Assembly: GCA_023428025.1 (NCBI GenBank)
Contig: JAEYZN010000033.1
Coordinates: 1 to 64,000 of the forward strand
Direction of reading: 5' to 3'
Source: Bacillota bacterium
GTDB lineage: Bacteria; Bacillota; Clostridia; Christensenellales; SZUA-584
Length of the DNA stretch: 64,000 nucleotides
A model generated the notes under the pieces. The model saw only the letters and a program-made list of their open reading frames with translations, did no database searches and was not told the DNA's origin. A program made the position numbers and the translations under genes. This document shows positions 52,200 to 60,967 of the stretch, piece after piece; the first letter of the stretch is position 1; each line of letters starts with the position of its first letter.

Positions 52200-53228
52200 A
52201 TGGCTTTCAATAAAATCAGAAGAATACCGACAGCGGAAGAGATCAAGCAGGAGCTGCCGCTGTCTGCGGAACTGACACAGCTCAAACACCAGCGGGACGA
52301 GGAGCTGCGCGCGATATTTGCCGGAAGAGACGATCGCTTTGTGCTCGTCATCGGCCCGTGCTCGGCGGATACCGAGGAGCCGGTGCTCGAGTATATCGGT
52401 CGGCTGGCAGACATACAACGCCGTGTTGCGGATATTCTTCTGCTGGTGCCGCGCATATACACCAACAAGCCGCGCACCACGGGCGAGGGCTACAAGGGCA
52501 TGGCGCACCAGCCGGACCCGGAGAAGGCAGCCGATCTAAGCACGGGCATCAAGGCGATTCGCCGGCTGCATATACGGGCGTTGGCTGAGTTCGGCCTGCC
52601 GGCAGCGGACGAAATGCTGTATCCTGAGAACTTCGCCTATCTCTCCGACGTGCTGGGCTACCATGCGGTGGGGGCGCGTTCGGTGGAAAACCAGCTGCAC
52701 CGGCTCACGGCGAGCGGCATTGACGCGCCGGTGGGCATGAAAAACCCGACCAGCGGAGATATTTCCGTGATGCTCAATTCGATCTACGCCGCACAGCTGC
52801 CGCACCGGTTTATCTACAGCGGCTGGGAGGTGGAGACGGAGGGCAACCCGTATGCCCACGCCGTGCTGCGCGGGGCGGTGGACTCCAACGGCCGGTGCTG
52901 GCCCAACTATCATTACGAAAACCTGATCGGCCTTGCGCATGCGTATGCGGACATGGGGCTCAAGAACCCGGCCATCGTGGTGGACACCAACCACGCCAAC
53001 TCACAGAAGCGCTATGAGGAGCAGCCGCGCATCGCGCGCGAGGTGCTGGCCAGCCGCCGCTATGACAGCACATTGGCCCGCATGGTGAAAGGGCTGATGA
53101 TCGAGAGCTATCTGGTGCCGGGCCGGCAGGACATCGGCGGCAGCGTACCGGGCTGTTCCATCACCGACCCATGCCTTGGATGGAGCGAAACGGAGCGGCT
53201 GATAATGGATATAGCAGAAAGAGTATAA
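52200..53228 (+). CDS. aroF: 3-deoxy-7-phosphoheptulonate (DAHP) synthase, class I
   Basis: 342 residues of the AroFGH type. VLVIGPCSADTEEPVLEYIG, LLLVPRIYTNKPRTT, PTSGDISVMLNSIYAAQLPH, VVDTNHANSQKRYEEQPRIA and GLMIESYLVPGRQDIGG supply the PEP, E4P and metal sites. Catalyses phosphoenolpyruvate + erythrose 4-phosphate to DAHP, the first step of aromatic amino-acid synthesis. AAAGGAG lies 11 bases before ATG 52200, and a TATAAT box at 52162-52167. No T-box or trp-like leader is visible. A terminator follows. Confidence 0.95.
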   Translation: MAFNKIRRIPTAEEIKQELPLSAELTQLKHQRDEELRAIFAGRDDRFVLVIGPCSADTEEPVLEYIGRLADIQRRVADILLLVPRIYTNKPRTTGEGYKGMAHQPDPEKAADLSTGIKAIRRLHIRALAEFGLPAADEMLYPENFAYLSDVLGYHAVGARSVENQLHRLTASGIDAPVGMKNPTSGDISVMLNSIYAAQLPHRFIYSGWEVETEGNPYAHAVLRGAVDSNGRCWPNYHYENLIGLAHAYADMGLKNPAIVVDTNHANSQKRYEEQPRIAREVLASRRYDSTLARMVKGLMIESYLVPGRQDIGGSVPGCSITDPCLGWSETERLIMDIAERV

Positions 53229-53234
53229 GTATGG

Positions 53235-53262
53235 AGCCGCTTCCGGAGGAGGCGGCTTTTTT
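53235..53262 (+). terminator. Terminator after aroF
   Basis: AGCCGC / GCGGCT hairpin with a TTCCGGAGGA-type loop and six T. Confidence 0.8.
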
Positions 53263-53284
53263 ATGTAAAATAATTAGAAAATCG

Positions 53285-53313
53285 TTGGCATGGGCCATGA
53301 TAGGGTATATCAT
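53285..53313 (+). promoter_or_regulatory. Promoter of the aldolase gene
   Basis: TTGGCA (53285-53290), 17 bases, TATCAT (53308-53313). Confidence 0.65.
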
Positions 53314-53363
53314 AGACACGGTTTGTAATATTGAGATAATGACCCGCTCAAAGGAGAGACATC

Positions 53364-54200
53364 ATGGCTTTATACACAATGAAAGACCTGCTCGGTGACG
53401 CGCAGATGCGCAATTATGGAATCGGCTTCTTCAACACGCACAATCAGGAAATGCTGCGCGCCTGTATTACAGCAGCGGAGGAGCTGAACTCGCCGATCAT
53501 CGTGGGAACGGCGGAAGCGCTGCGGCCTTATGCCGAGTTGGATACACTGACGCCGATGCTGCTGGAAGCGGCAAGGAGCGCCAGAGTACCCGTGGCGGTC
53601 CATCTGGACCACACCTATCATTTTGAAACGATCATGCGTGCGCTGCGCTGCGGTTTCGGGTCCGTGATGTATGACGGGTCTCGGATGACATATGAAGAGA
53701 ACGTGCGTATATCCGCGGAAATCGCGCGTGTGGCCCATGCGATGGGCGTTGGGCTGGAGTGCGAGCTGGGCTGTGTGGGCGGTCTGGCGGACGGTGACAG
53801 CGAGGTGGACAAAAATATTTACACCGATCCTGATATGGCATCGTCCTTCGTGGAGCTGACAAAGACGGATTTTCTGGCGATATCCATAGGAACGCTGCAC
53901 GGGGTTTATGCGGCCAAGCCCAAGCTGGACCTTGAGAGGCTGGCGGCGATACGGCGCAAAGTGGATGTGCCGCTGGTGCTGCACGGCGGCTCCGGCTTGA
54001 GCGACAGCGATTTCCGCGCGACCATCACCGGCGGCATCAGCAAGGTCAACGTCTATACGGATATCATACTGGCGGCCAAGCAGGCGATGGCGGACAACAT
54101 GGAGCTGGGCTATTCCGATATCCTCCAGGCGACGGAGCGCGCGATGTGCGAAGAAGTGAAAAAGAAGCTCGTTATCTTTGACAGTCGGAACAAGGCGTGA
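53364..54200 (+). CDS. Class II fructose-bisphosphate aldolase family protein
   Basis: 278 residues. VAVHLDHTYHFETIMRALRC (Zn ligands HxDH), ELGCVGG, ISIGTLHGVY (metal His) and VLHGGSGLSDSDF with KVNVYTDI are the class II aldolase set. Cleaves or forms ketose 1,6-bisphosphates using Zn2+; the family also includes tagatose-bisphosphate and other aldolases, and the exact sugar cannot be assigned. ATG 53364 follows AGGAGAG. Monocistronic. Confidence 0.92.
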   Translation: MALYTMKDLLGDAQMRNYGIGFFNTHNQEMLRACITAAEELNSPIIVGTAEALRPYAELDTLTPMLLEAARSARVPVAVHLDHTYHFETIMRALRCGFGSVMYDGSRMTYEENVRISAEIARVAHAMGVGLECELGCVGGLADGDSEVDKNIYTDPDMASSFVELTKTDFLAISIGTLHGVYAAKPKLDLERLAAIRRKVDVPLVLHGGSGLSDSDFRATITGGISKVNVYTDIILAAKQAMADNMELGYSDILQATERAMCEEVKKKLVIFDSRNKA

Positions 54201-54218
54201 CAAAGAGCAGATTGTGAC

Positions 54219-54250
54219 ACAGGGCCGTTTCCTTTGGGAGCGGCTTTTTT
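54219..54250 (+). terminator. Terminator after the aldolase gene
   Basis: GGCCGTTTCC / GGGAGCGGC hairpin and TTTTTT; lies between converging genes. Confidence 0.7.
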
Positions 54251-54253
54251 GTA

Positions 54254-54931
54254 CTATGTCCGGAACATGTATCCATATCCCCATACGGTTTCGATATACT
54301 TGTGATAGGGCTTTAAGCATCGGCGCAGGGATTTGATGTGCGTATCCACGGTGCGGTCGGTACCGAAAAAATCTTCACCCCACACTTCATTGAGTATCAC
54401 CTCGCGCGAGAGCGCCCGGTTGGGATTCTGAGCCAGATAGAGCAGCAGATTGTATTCGCGCGGCGTCAGCGTGACGATTTCTCCGTCGGCGTATACCATA
54501 CGGGAAACCGTGTCGACGCACAGTCCGTCATACAGGATGCGCCGCGGCGTATACACAGAGCTGTGTGTGCTGTGCCGCAGCATCACATGCAGGCGCGCCA
54601 TCAGCTCTTTGGGAGAAAAAGGTTTGTATATAAAGTCATCAACGCCAATATTGAAAAAAGACAGGGGTTCCTCTTCGCCGCCGCGTTTGGACAACATGAT
54701 GACCGGCAGCTCGGAGGATTTGCGGACCTGCCGGCAGACATGCCAGGCGTCCAGCTCAGGCAATTGCGTTTCCATAATGACGATGCTGTACTCATTGCGT
54801 CTGAACAACTTCAGCGCGGCAATACCGTCACAGGCCTCGTCGGATTTAAACCCCTCCTGTGAAGCGTGTGTTTTAATAAGCGTTCTGATTTCAGCGTCCG
54901 GGTCGATAATCAACAAGTGTACATCGTTCAT
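54254..54931 (-). CDS. OmpR/PhoB-type response regulator with Glu in place of the phosphoacceptor Asp
   Basis: 225 residues. Receiver domain MNDVHLLIIDPDAEIRTLIK (acidic D10/D12), but IVIMETQLPEL has Glu54 where Asp is phosphorylated; Ser81 and Lys103 (FIYKPF) are kept. The C-terminal winged helix is of OmpR type (LTPREYNLLLYLAQNPNRAL + SREVILNEVWG ... RTVDTHIKSLRRCL). Glu can mimic the phosphorylated state, so the protein may be always active. No sensor kinase gene is adjacent. Divergent from the hydrogenase operon; a TGTGAT direct repeat with 11-base spacing between them could be its site. Confidence 0.9.
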   Translation of the reverse strand: MNDVHLLIIDPDAEIRTLIKTHASQEGFKSDEACDGIAALKLFRRNEYSIVIMETQLPELDAWHVCRQVRKSSELPVIMLSKRGGEEEPLSFFNIGVDDFIYKPFSPKELMARLHVMLRHSTHSSVYTPRRILYDGLCVDTVSRMVYADGEIVTLTPREYNLLLYLAQNPNRALSREVILNEVWGEDFFGTDRTVDTHIKSLRRCLKPYHKYIETVWGYGYMFRT

Positions 54932-55054
54932 GATCCAACCCCATTGCCAAAACGTATTCAGGTCTTGCCAGATGGATGTGAGCCGATACAACTGTGTACT
55001 TTATAGTAGCGGATTGTGTGGATAAATGCAAGTATGACCGTTTTTTACCCAAAA

Positions 55055-55071
55055 TGTGATCAAATTGTGAT
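55055..55071. promoter_or_regulatory. Direct repeat of OmpR-type spacing between the regulator and hydrogenase genes
   Basis: TGTGAT at 55055-55060 and at 55066-55071, 11 bases start to start, as in PhoB/OmpR boxes. A third TGTGAT lies at 55128-55133, paired with ATCACA at 55150-55155 as an inverted repeat. Confidence 0.5.
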
Positions 55072-55160
55072 GTCATCAAAAAAACAGGTATCATTGAATC
55101 GAAAATTCCCATATTCTTGAGGCTAATTGTGATGGATTCTCATTTTTTTATCACAATCCT

Positions 55161-55178
55161 TTGTTAAAATATTAACAA
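55161..55178. promoter_or_regulatory. Rex operator of the hydrogenase operon
   Basis: Perfect palindrome TTGTTAAAATATTAACAA, matching the clostridial Rex box TTGTTAANNNNTTAACAA. It overlaps a TAAAAT -10-like box (55165-55170), so Rex, which leaves DNA when NADH/NAD+ is high, would repress the hydrogenase operon at low NADH. Confidence 0.82.
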
Positions 55179-55244
55179 CATCAAGATGGACCGCTCAATT
55201 TTTAACATGAAAACTTCAAATATCTGCGAATCAGGAGGGTTATG

Positions 55245-55751
55245 ATGGATACCAAAACTGTTTCGAAAGCACGCTGCGCAGGCTGCGGAGGCGGCAAGTA
55301 TGATGAAATTGCAAACATCATCGATCTGTACCGGGGCAAGGAAGGGAGCCTGATACAGGTGCTTCACCTGGCCCAGGGGGTGTACGGTTATCTGCCGCTG
55401 GACCTGCAGACGCATATTGCCAGTGAGATGGGGATCCCTGTTTCGGAGGTGTCCGGGGTGGTCACGTTCTACTCCTTCTTTTCCACCAAGCCAAGGGGCA
55501 AGCACACCATCCGTGTGTGCCTCGGGACGGCCTGCTATGTGCGCGGCGGCAAAAAGATCGTGGAGAGCCTGAAGGATAAACTGAATGTGGATATCGGCGG
55601 AACGACGGAGGATGAACGGTTCACATTTGAAGTGGCGCGATGCATCGGTGCGTGCGGCCTGGCCCCCGCGATGATGATCGACGACACGGTCTACAAGCAG
55701 GTGAACGTCAACCGGCTGGGCGCCATACTGGCCAAGTACGAGAACGACTGA
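55245..55751 (+). CDS. hydC: NuoE-like subunit of the [FeFe] hydrogenase (HydC)
   Basis: 168 residues. Thioredoxin-like [2Fe-2S] protein: LIQVLHLAQGVYGYLPLDLQ, EVSGVVTFYSFFSTKPRGKH, then cluster ligands in VCLGTACYVRGG and ARCIGACGLAP. An N-terminal CAGCGG segment is extra. AGGAGGG precedes two ATGs; 55245 is better spaced than 55242. First gene of hydC-hydB-hydA. Passes electrons between the HydB FMN site and the rest of the complex. Confidence 0.93.
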   Translation: MDTKTVSKARCAGCGGGKYDEIANIIDLYRGKEGSLIQVLHLAQGVYGYLPLDLQTHIASEMGIPVSEVSGVVTFYSFFSTKPRGKHTIRVCLGTACYVRGGKKIVESLKDKLNVDIGGTTEDERFTFEVARCIGACGLAPAMMIDDTVYKQVNVNRLGAILAKYEND

Positions 55752-55764
55752 AGGGGGTGAGCGC

Positions 55765-58700
55765 ATGAAATCAGCGAAGATCAAAACCGTCGAGCAGTTG
55801 AATGAAATCGGTCAGAAATACAACGACGAGCAGGCCAAGTATCTCTACCGAATCTATGTCTGCGCCGGGGCGGGCTGCGTGTCGTCCGGCTGCAACGCGG
55901 TTCGGGACGCCGTGGTCAGCGAGCTGGATCGTCTGGGACTCAGCGGGAAGGCGCGCGTTTATGAAACGGGCTGCATGGGCACCTGCGCGGTGGGGCCGGT
56001 GATGCTGGTGTTGCCGGATCGGGTGTTCTATACCGAACTGGATGAGAAGAAAGCGCGTGAGATCGTACGGACGCACATCGCAAAAGGGAAAGTGGTCGAA
56101 GACCATACCTTCTATGACCACTCGCTCTCAAAGCATGTGCCCGTGATCGACGATATCGGGTTCTTTGGGCATCAGGTGAAAATCGCGCTGCGCAACTGCG
56201 GGTCCATCGAGTACGGCAGCGTTCAGGCGTACATCGCAAACGGCGGTTACGCGCCGGCCTGCAAGGCGCTGGGTGGTATGACGCCGGAGCGGGTGGTCGC
56301 CGAACTGAAAACCTCCGGCCTGAAAGGCCGCGGCGGTGCGGGCTTCCCCACGGGCGTGAAGTGGGAAGCGGCGATGAAACAGGACAGCGGCAGGAAATAC
56401 ATCGTGTGCAACGCCGACGAGGGCGACCCGGGCGCGTTCATGGACCGGAGCATCATTGAGGGCGACCCGCATACCGTCATCGAAGGCATGCTGATCGGCG
56501 GATATACAATCGGCGCGAATACCGGCTACATCTATGTGCGCGCGGAATACCCCATTGCGGTGCAGCGCATGACAGCGGCGCTGGAGGAAGCGCGCCGGTG
56601 GGGGTTGCTGGGTCGGGACATATTCGGCAGCAGCTTTGATTTCGACATTGAGATCCGCATCGGCGCAGGCGCGTTTGTGTGCGGTGAAGAGACCGCGCTG
56701 ATGGCGTCCATAGAAGGCCAGCGCGGCGAGCCCAAGCAGAAGCCGCCGTTTCCGTTCCAGAGCGGGCTGTTCGGCAAGCCCACGATCATCAACAATGTGG
56801 AGACGTACGCGAGCGTCCCCGTTATCATCGCAAATGGCGGGGAGTGGTATGCGCAGTATGGTACCGAGCAGAGCAAGGGGACCAAGGTGTTCGCTCTGGC
56901 GGGCGATGTGGTGAATACAGGAATCGTGGAGGTACCCATCGGCATTCCGCTGGGCGAGATCATATTCAACATTGGCGGCGGCATCCCGGGCAAGAAGAAG
57001 TTCAAGTCGGCGCAGATCGGCGGGCCATCCGGCGGCTGCGTGACATCCGAGAACCTGAACGTGCCCACAGACTATGAGAGCCTGAAGGCGCTGGGCGCGA
57101 TCATGGGGTCCGGCGGACTCATCGTGATGAACGAGGATACCTGCATGGTGGATACCGCGCGCTTCTTCATGGACTTCATCCGCGACGAGTCGTGCGGAAA
57201 ATGCGCAGCCTGCCGCATCGGCACCAAGCGTATGCTCGATATACTTGAGCGCATCACGCGCGGCGAAGGCCAGGAGGGCGACGTGGAGCTGCTGGTGGAG
57301 CTGGGCGAGACGATTCAGGACACCGCCATGTGCGGCCTGGGGCAAACAGCGCCCAATCCGGTGCTCAGCACCATCAAATACTTTCGGGAGGAATACGACG
57401 AACACATCCGCAACAAATACTGCCGTGCGGGCGTGTGCGCCGAGCTGTTCGTGTCGCCGTGTGAGAACACCTGCCCGGCCAACGTCAATGTGCCGGGTTA
57501 TATGTCTCTGGTGGCGGCAGGGCGGTTTGTTGACGCGTATAACCTGATCCGGCAGGAGAATCCGTTCCCGGCGGTGTGCGGGCGTATCTGCACGCGGCCT
57601 TGTGAGAGCAAATGTCGCCGCGGGCAGCTGGATGAGGCGCTGGCCATCTGCGACCTGAAACGCTTTGTGGCGGACTACGCGATGAAGAATGAGAAGTCCT
57701 ACAGGCACGACATCGTGTTCCCAAAAAACGGAAAGAGCGTATCGATCATCGGCGCGGGCGCATCCGGCCTGACGTGCGGATATTATCTGGCGCGCCTCGG
57801 CTATGAGGTGGATGTGTATGAATCCCACAATGCCGCGGGCGGCGTGCTGGTTTACGGGATCCCCGAATACCGGCTGCCCAAGGACGTGCTGGAGCATGAA
57901 GTGCGGCTGATCGAGCAGACGGGGGTCAGGCTCCACCTGAACACCGAGGTGGGCGAGGATATCCTGTTCAAGGAACTGAGGAACAAATCCGACGCCATCT
58001 ACATCGCGACAGGCACGCAGCTGCCGCAGAAGATCAACATTCCCGGTGAGAGCCTGCCCGGCGTCATTCACGGTATCAAGTTCCTGAAGCTGGCCAATAT
58101 GCACCAGCCGACCGGCATCGGAGATAACGTGGTCGTGATCGGCGGCGGCAACACCGCAATCGACTCGGCACGCACCGCGCTGCGGCTTGGGGCTAAAAAG
58201 GTGACGGTGATGTACCGCCGGACGATCGGGCTGATGCCCGCATATGAATCGGAAGTGCATGAGGCCATGGAGGAAGGAATCGAGATACTCGAACTGACCG
58301 CGCCGATCAACCTCGTTGTAGGGCTGGATGGCCGTGTCGCGGAGATTGAATGTCTGCGCATGGAGCTGGGTGGTTTCGATTCAGCCGGTCGCCGCCAGTT
58401 CGTATCGGTGCCCGATTCCAGGTTCAGGGTGGAAGCGGACACGGTGATCCCGGCGGTCAGCCAGTATGCGGACTTTCCGTTTATCGGCAAAGACGAGATC
58501 GGCATCACCCGATGGGGCACGTTCATTCTGCAGGACAGCGAGTCTCAGATGACCACAATGCAGGGCGTGTTCGCCGGCGGAGACGTCACGCGCGGGCCGG
58601 ATGAGGTGATCCGGGCCATTGCGGACGGCAAGCGCGCCGCCATCTCTATCGACAAGTATCTGGGCGGCAAGGGCAAACTCAACAAGGGCGAACCCATCGA

Positions 58701-58869
58701 CATACCGGTGATCACCGACGAGGACGAGGTGATCGCGCACAAGCGATTCCCGGTGGATATACTTGATCCGGATACGCGCAAGGGGTCGTTCGACGAGGTG
58801 ATTCAGGGATATCACAAGCTGAACGCCATCGCTGAAGCCATGCGCTGCTTACATTGCGAAAGGAGGTAA
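55765..58869 (+). CDS. hydB: HydB (NuoF-like) fused to a GltD/NfnB-like FAD-NAD(P) oxidoreductase
   Basis: 1034 residues. Residues 1-550 are HydB/NuoF: N-terminal [2Fe-2S] domain (CAGAGCVSSGC, CMGTC), FMN/NADH site GLKGRGGAGFPTG at about 185-197, and DESCGKCAACRIGT for a [4Fe-4S]. Then a GltD-type iron-sulfur domain (CENTCPANVN, CGRICTRPCESKC), an FAD Rossmann site IIGAGASGLTCGYYLARLG at about 660 and a second nucleotide site VVVIGGGNTAIDSAR with YRRT at about 789-810, a pattern of NADPH-binding GltD/NfnB. The fusion gives the hydrogenase two pyridine-nucleotide sites. AGGGGGT precedes ATG 55765. Confidence 0.93.
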   Translation: MKSAKIKTVEQLNEIGQKYNDEQAKYLYRIYVCAGAGCVSSGCNAVRDAVVSELDRLGLSGKARVYETGCMGTCAVGPVMLVLPDRVFYTELDEKKAREIVRTHIAKGKVVEDHTFYDHSLSKHVPVIDDIGFFGHQVKIALRNCGSIEYGSVQAYIANGGYAPACKALGGMTPERVVAELKTSGLKGRGGAGFPTGVKWEAAMKQDSGRKYIVCNADEGDPGAFMDRSIIEGDPHTVIEGMLIGGYTIGANTGYIYVRAEYPIAVQRMTAALEEARRWGLLGRDIFGSSFDFDIEIRIGAGAFVCGEETALMASIEGQRGEPKQKPPFPFQSGLFGKPTIINNVETYASVPVIIANGGEWYAQYGTEQSKGTKVFALAGDVVNTGIVEVPIGIPLGEIIFNIGGGIPGKKKFKSAQIGGPSGGCVTSENLNVPTDYESLKALGAIMGSGGLIVMNEDTCMVDTARFFMDFIRDESCGKCAACRIGTKRMLDILERITRGEGQEGDVELLVELGETIQDTAMCGLGQTAPNPVLSTIKYFREEYDEHIRNKYCRAGVCAELFVSPCENTCPANVNVPGYMSLVAAGRFVDAYNLIRQENPFPAVCGRICTRPCESKCRRGQLDEALAICDLKRFVADYAMKNEKSYRHDIVFPKNGKSVSIIGAGASGLTCGYYLARLGYEVDVYESHNAAGGVLVYGIPEYRLPKDVLEHEVRLIEQTGVRLHLNTEVGEDILFKELRNKSDAIYIATGTQLPQKINIPGESLPGVIHGIKFLKLANMHQPTGIGDNVVVIGGGNTAIDSARTALRLGAKKVTVMYRRTIGLMPAYESEVHEAMEEGIEILELTAPINLVVGLDGRVAEIECLRMELGGFDSAGRRQFVSVPDSRFRVEADTVIPAVSQYADFPFIGKDEIGITRWGTFILQDSESQMTTMQGVFAGGDVTRGPDEVIRAIADGKRAAISIDKYLGGKGKLNKGEPIDIPVITDEDEVIAHKRFPVDILDPDTRKGSFDEVIQGYHKLNAIAEAMRCLHCERR

Positions 58870-58875
58870 CGCACA

Positions 58876-60906
58876 ATGGTGAATCTGACGATCAACGGGA
58901 GCAACGTGACGGTGCCGGACGATTATACCATTATGCAGGCGGCGAAAGCCAGCGGCATCGAAATACCCAGCCTGTGCTATTTTGAAGGCGTCCACCAGTT
59001 TGGTTCATGCCGCATCTGCGTGGTGGAAGTGGAGGGATACAAGAATCTGCAGGCCTCCTGCCTCGCCAAGGTACGCGAAGGCATGGTGGTCAGCACAAAT
59101 ACATATCGGGTGCGCCATGCCCGTCGGGTGCTTTATGAGTTGCTCCTCTCCGACCACGACAAGGATTGTTTGAGCTGCAAACGTAACCAGAGCTGTGAGC
59201 TGCAGGAACTGGGGAAAACGCTGGGCGTGGATGAGACGCGCTTTGACGGCGAGCATTCGGAATTCAGCCTGGACACATCGGTTTCCATCACGCGCAACAT
59301 GAGCAAATGCGTGCTGTGCCGCCGCTGTGTGACGGTGTGCAGCGACATCCAGGGCACCGGCGTGCTTAACGCGCAGAACCGCGGATTTGAAACGGTGATC
59401 GGCCCCGCAATGGACCTGCCGCTGGGTACGGCGAACTGCGCGTTCTGCGGTCAGTGCACCGTCGTCTGCCCGGTGGGGGCGCTCAGGGAGACGGATTCCA
59501 TCAAAAAGGTATGGAAAGCGATCGGTGACAAAACAAAGCGCTGTGTGGTGCAGGTGGCCCCGGCCATCCGCGTGGCGATCGGGGAGGAATTCGGCTTTGA
59601 ACCGGGCGCTCAGGTGACAGGAAAGCTGGCGCAGGCCCTGCGCAGCCTGGGGTTTGACGACATATTCGACACCGATTTCGCGGCGGACCTCACGATACTG
59701 GAGGAGGGGACGGAATTCCTGACCCGTGTGAAGACGGCATTGACCGGCGGCAAGGCCACGCTGCCCATGATCACGTCCTGCAGCCCTGGATGGATCAAAT
59801 ATATTGAGCACAACTATCCGGATGAGTTGAGTCACCTGTCTACCTGCAAATCACCGCATACGATGCTGGGCGCGCTCGCAAAGTCCTTCTATGCCAGCGA
59901 GATCGGTGTGGACCCGAAGGATATGTTCGTGGTATCGGTGATGCCGTGTACCGCCAAGAAGTTCGAGATCAGTCGTCACGAGATGCAGAACGACGGCAAT
60001 CCCAACGTGGACGCGGTGCTGACCACGCGCGAACTGGCACAGATGATCCGCGAAGCGGGCATCGACTTTACACAGTTGTCAGATGCGGATTTCGACAGCC
60101 CGCTGGGGCTTTCGACCGGCGCGGCGGATATATTCGGCGTGACGGGCGGCGTGATGGAAGCGGCATTGCGCACCGTGTATGAGGTGGTCACCGGACGGGA
60201 GCTTCCGTTTGATGGCCTGCATGTGACGCCCATTGTCGGGCTGGACCAGGTGAAGAGCGCCGATGTGTTGATCGAAAACCCGTTGCCGGAGTACAGCTTT
60301 CTGGACGGCGTGACGGTGAAGGTGGCGGTGACGAGCGGCCTTGCGGGCGCCAGGCAGCTGATGGAGCAGGTGAGCCGCGGCGAATCACCCTATCATTTCA
60401 TTGAGGTGATGGGCTGCCCGAGCGGCTGCATCATGGGCGGTGGCCAGCCGCGGTCCAAAGACCCGGATGTGAGGCAGAAGCGCATGAGCGGCATATACAG
60501 CGAGGATGAGGGCAAGGTGCTGCGCAAATCGCACGAAAACCCCGCCGTGATCAAGCTGTACGAGGACTTCCTGGGGTCCCCCAACGGTCATATGTCGCAC
60601 GAGCTGCTGCACACGCATTACGTGAAGCGCGGGCGCTATAACGAGTATCTCGACGAGAAATATTTGATGGATGAGGTGAGACCAATGGCAGAACACAACA
60701 TTCATTCAGGGCAGAAGGAACCGGCAAGAAAGAAGGATGCGGGCGAACGGGCGGCCAGCCGGGTGCAGAGTGATCTGGAATCGCTGCGGGTGATGGCGCT
60801 GGAGGCCGAGGTCAACCGCCTCAAGCAGGAACTGGCCGATTCTCAGGAGACTGTGGAGATATTGAAAGACGTGATGAGCGATTACGCCAAAAAGCCCGGA
60901 CGCTGA
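58876..60906 (+). CDS. hydA: [FeFe] hydrogenase catalytic subunit (HydA)
   Basis: 676 residues. N-terminal plant-type [2Fe-2S] (CYFEGVHQFGSCRICVVEVE), a His-Cys [4Fe-4S] (HDKDCLSCKRNQSCEL), two [4Fe-4S] (CVLCRRCVTVC, CAFCGQCTVVCP), then the H-cluster domain with L1 TSCSPGW, L2 MPCTAKKFE and L3 EVMGCPSGCIMGGGQP. It makes or uses H2 with electrons from ferredoxin and NADH via the HydBC modules. After the normal end (HTHYVKRGRY) it has about 75 extra residues of coiled coil (ASRVQSDLESLRVMALEAEV). AGGAGG precedes ATG 58876, 6 bases after hydB. An internal GAGGTG-ATG at 60685 could start the tail separately. Confidence 0.95.
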   Translation: MVNLTINGSNVTVPDDYTIMQAAKASGIEIPSLCYFEGVHQFGSCRICVVEVEGYKNLQASCLAKVREGMVVSTNTYRVRHARRVLYELLLSDHDKDCLSCKRNQSCELQELGKTLGVDETRFDGEHSEFSLDTSVSITRNMSKCVLCRRCVTVCSDIQGTGVLNAQNRGFETVIGPAMDLPLGTANCAFCGQCTVVCPVGALRETDSIKKVWKAIGDKTKRCVVQVAPAIRVAIGEEFGFEPGAQVTGKLAQALRSLGFDDIFDTDFAADLTILEEGTEFLTRVKTALTGGKATLPMITSCSPGWIKYIEHNYPDELSHLSTCKSPHTMLGALAKSFYASEIGVDPKDMFVVSVMPCTAKKFEISRHEMQNDGNPNVDAVLTTRELAQMIREAGIDFTQLSDADFDSPLGLSTGAADIFGVTGGVMEAALRTVYEVVTGRELPFDGLHVTPIVGLDQVKSADVLIENPLPEYSFLDGVTVKVAVTSGLAGARQLMEQVSRGESPYHFIEVMGCPSGCIMGGGQPRSKDPDVRQKRMSGIYSEDEGKVLRKSHENPAVIKLYEDFLGSPNGHMSHELLHTHYVKRGRYNEYLDEKYLMDEVRPMAEHNIHSGQKEPARKKDAGERAASRVQSDLESLRVMALEAEVNRLKQELADSQETVEILKDVMSDYAKKPGR

Positions 60907-60967
60907 CATGGTTTGTGTGGCAGGTCTTCAAATGAGGGTCTGCCCGGATTTGTTATGCGGGACGGTT

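Noticed and set aside
56128..58260. 710-codon minus-strand frame opposite hydB
   Set aside because: Antisense shadow; the plus strand encodes well-conserved hydrogenase motifs throughout.
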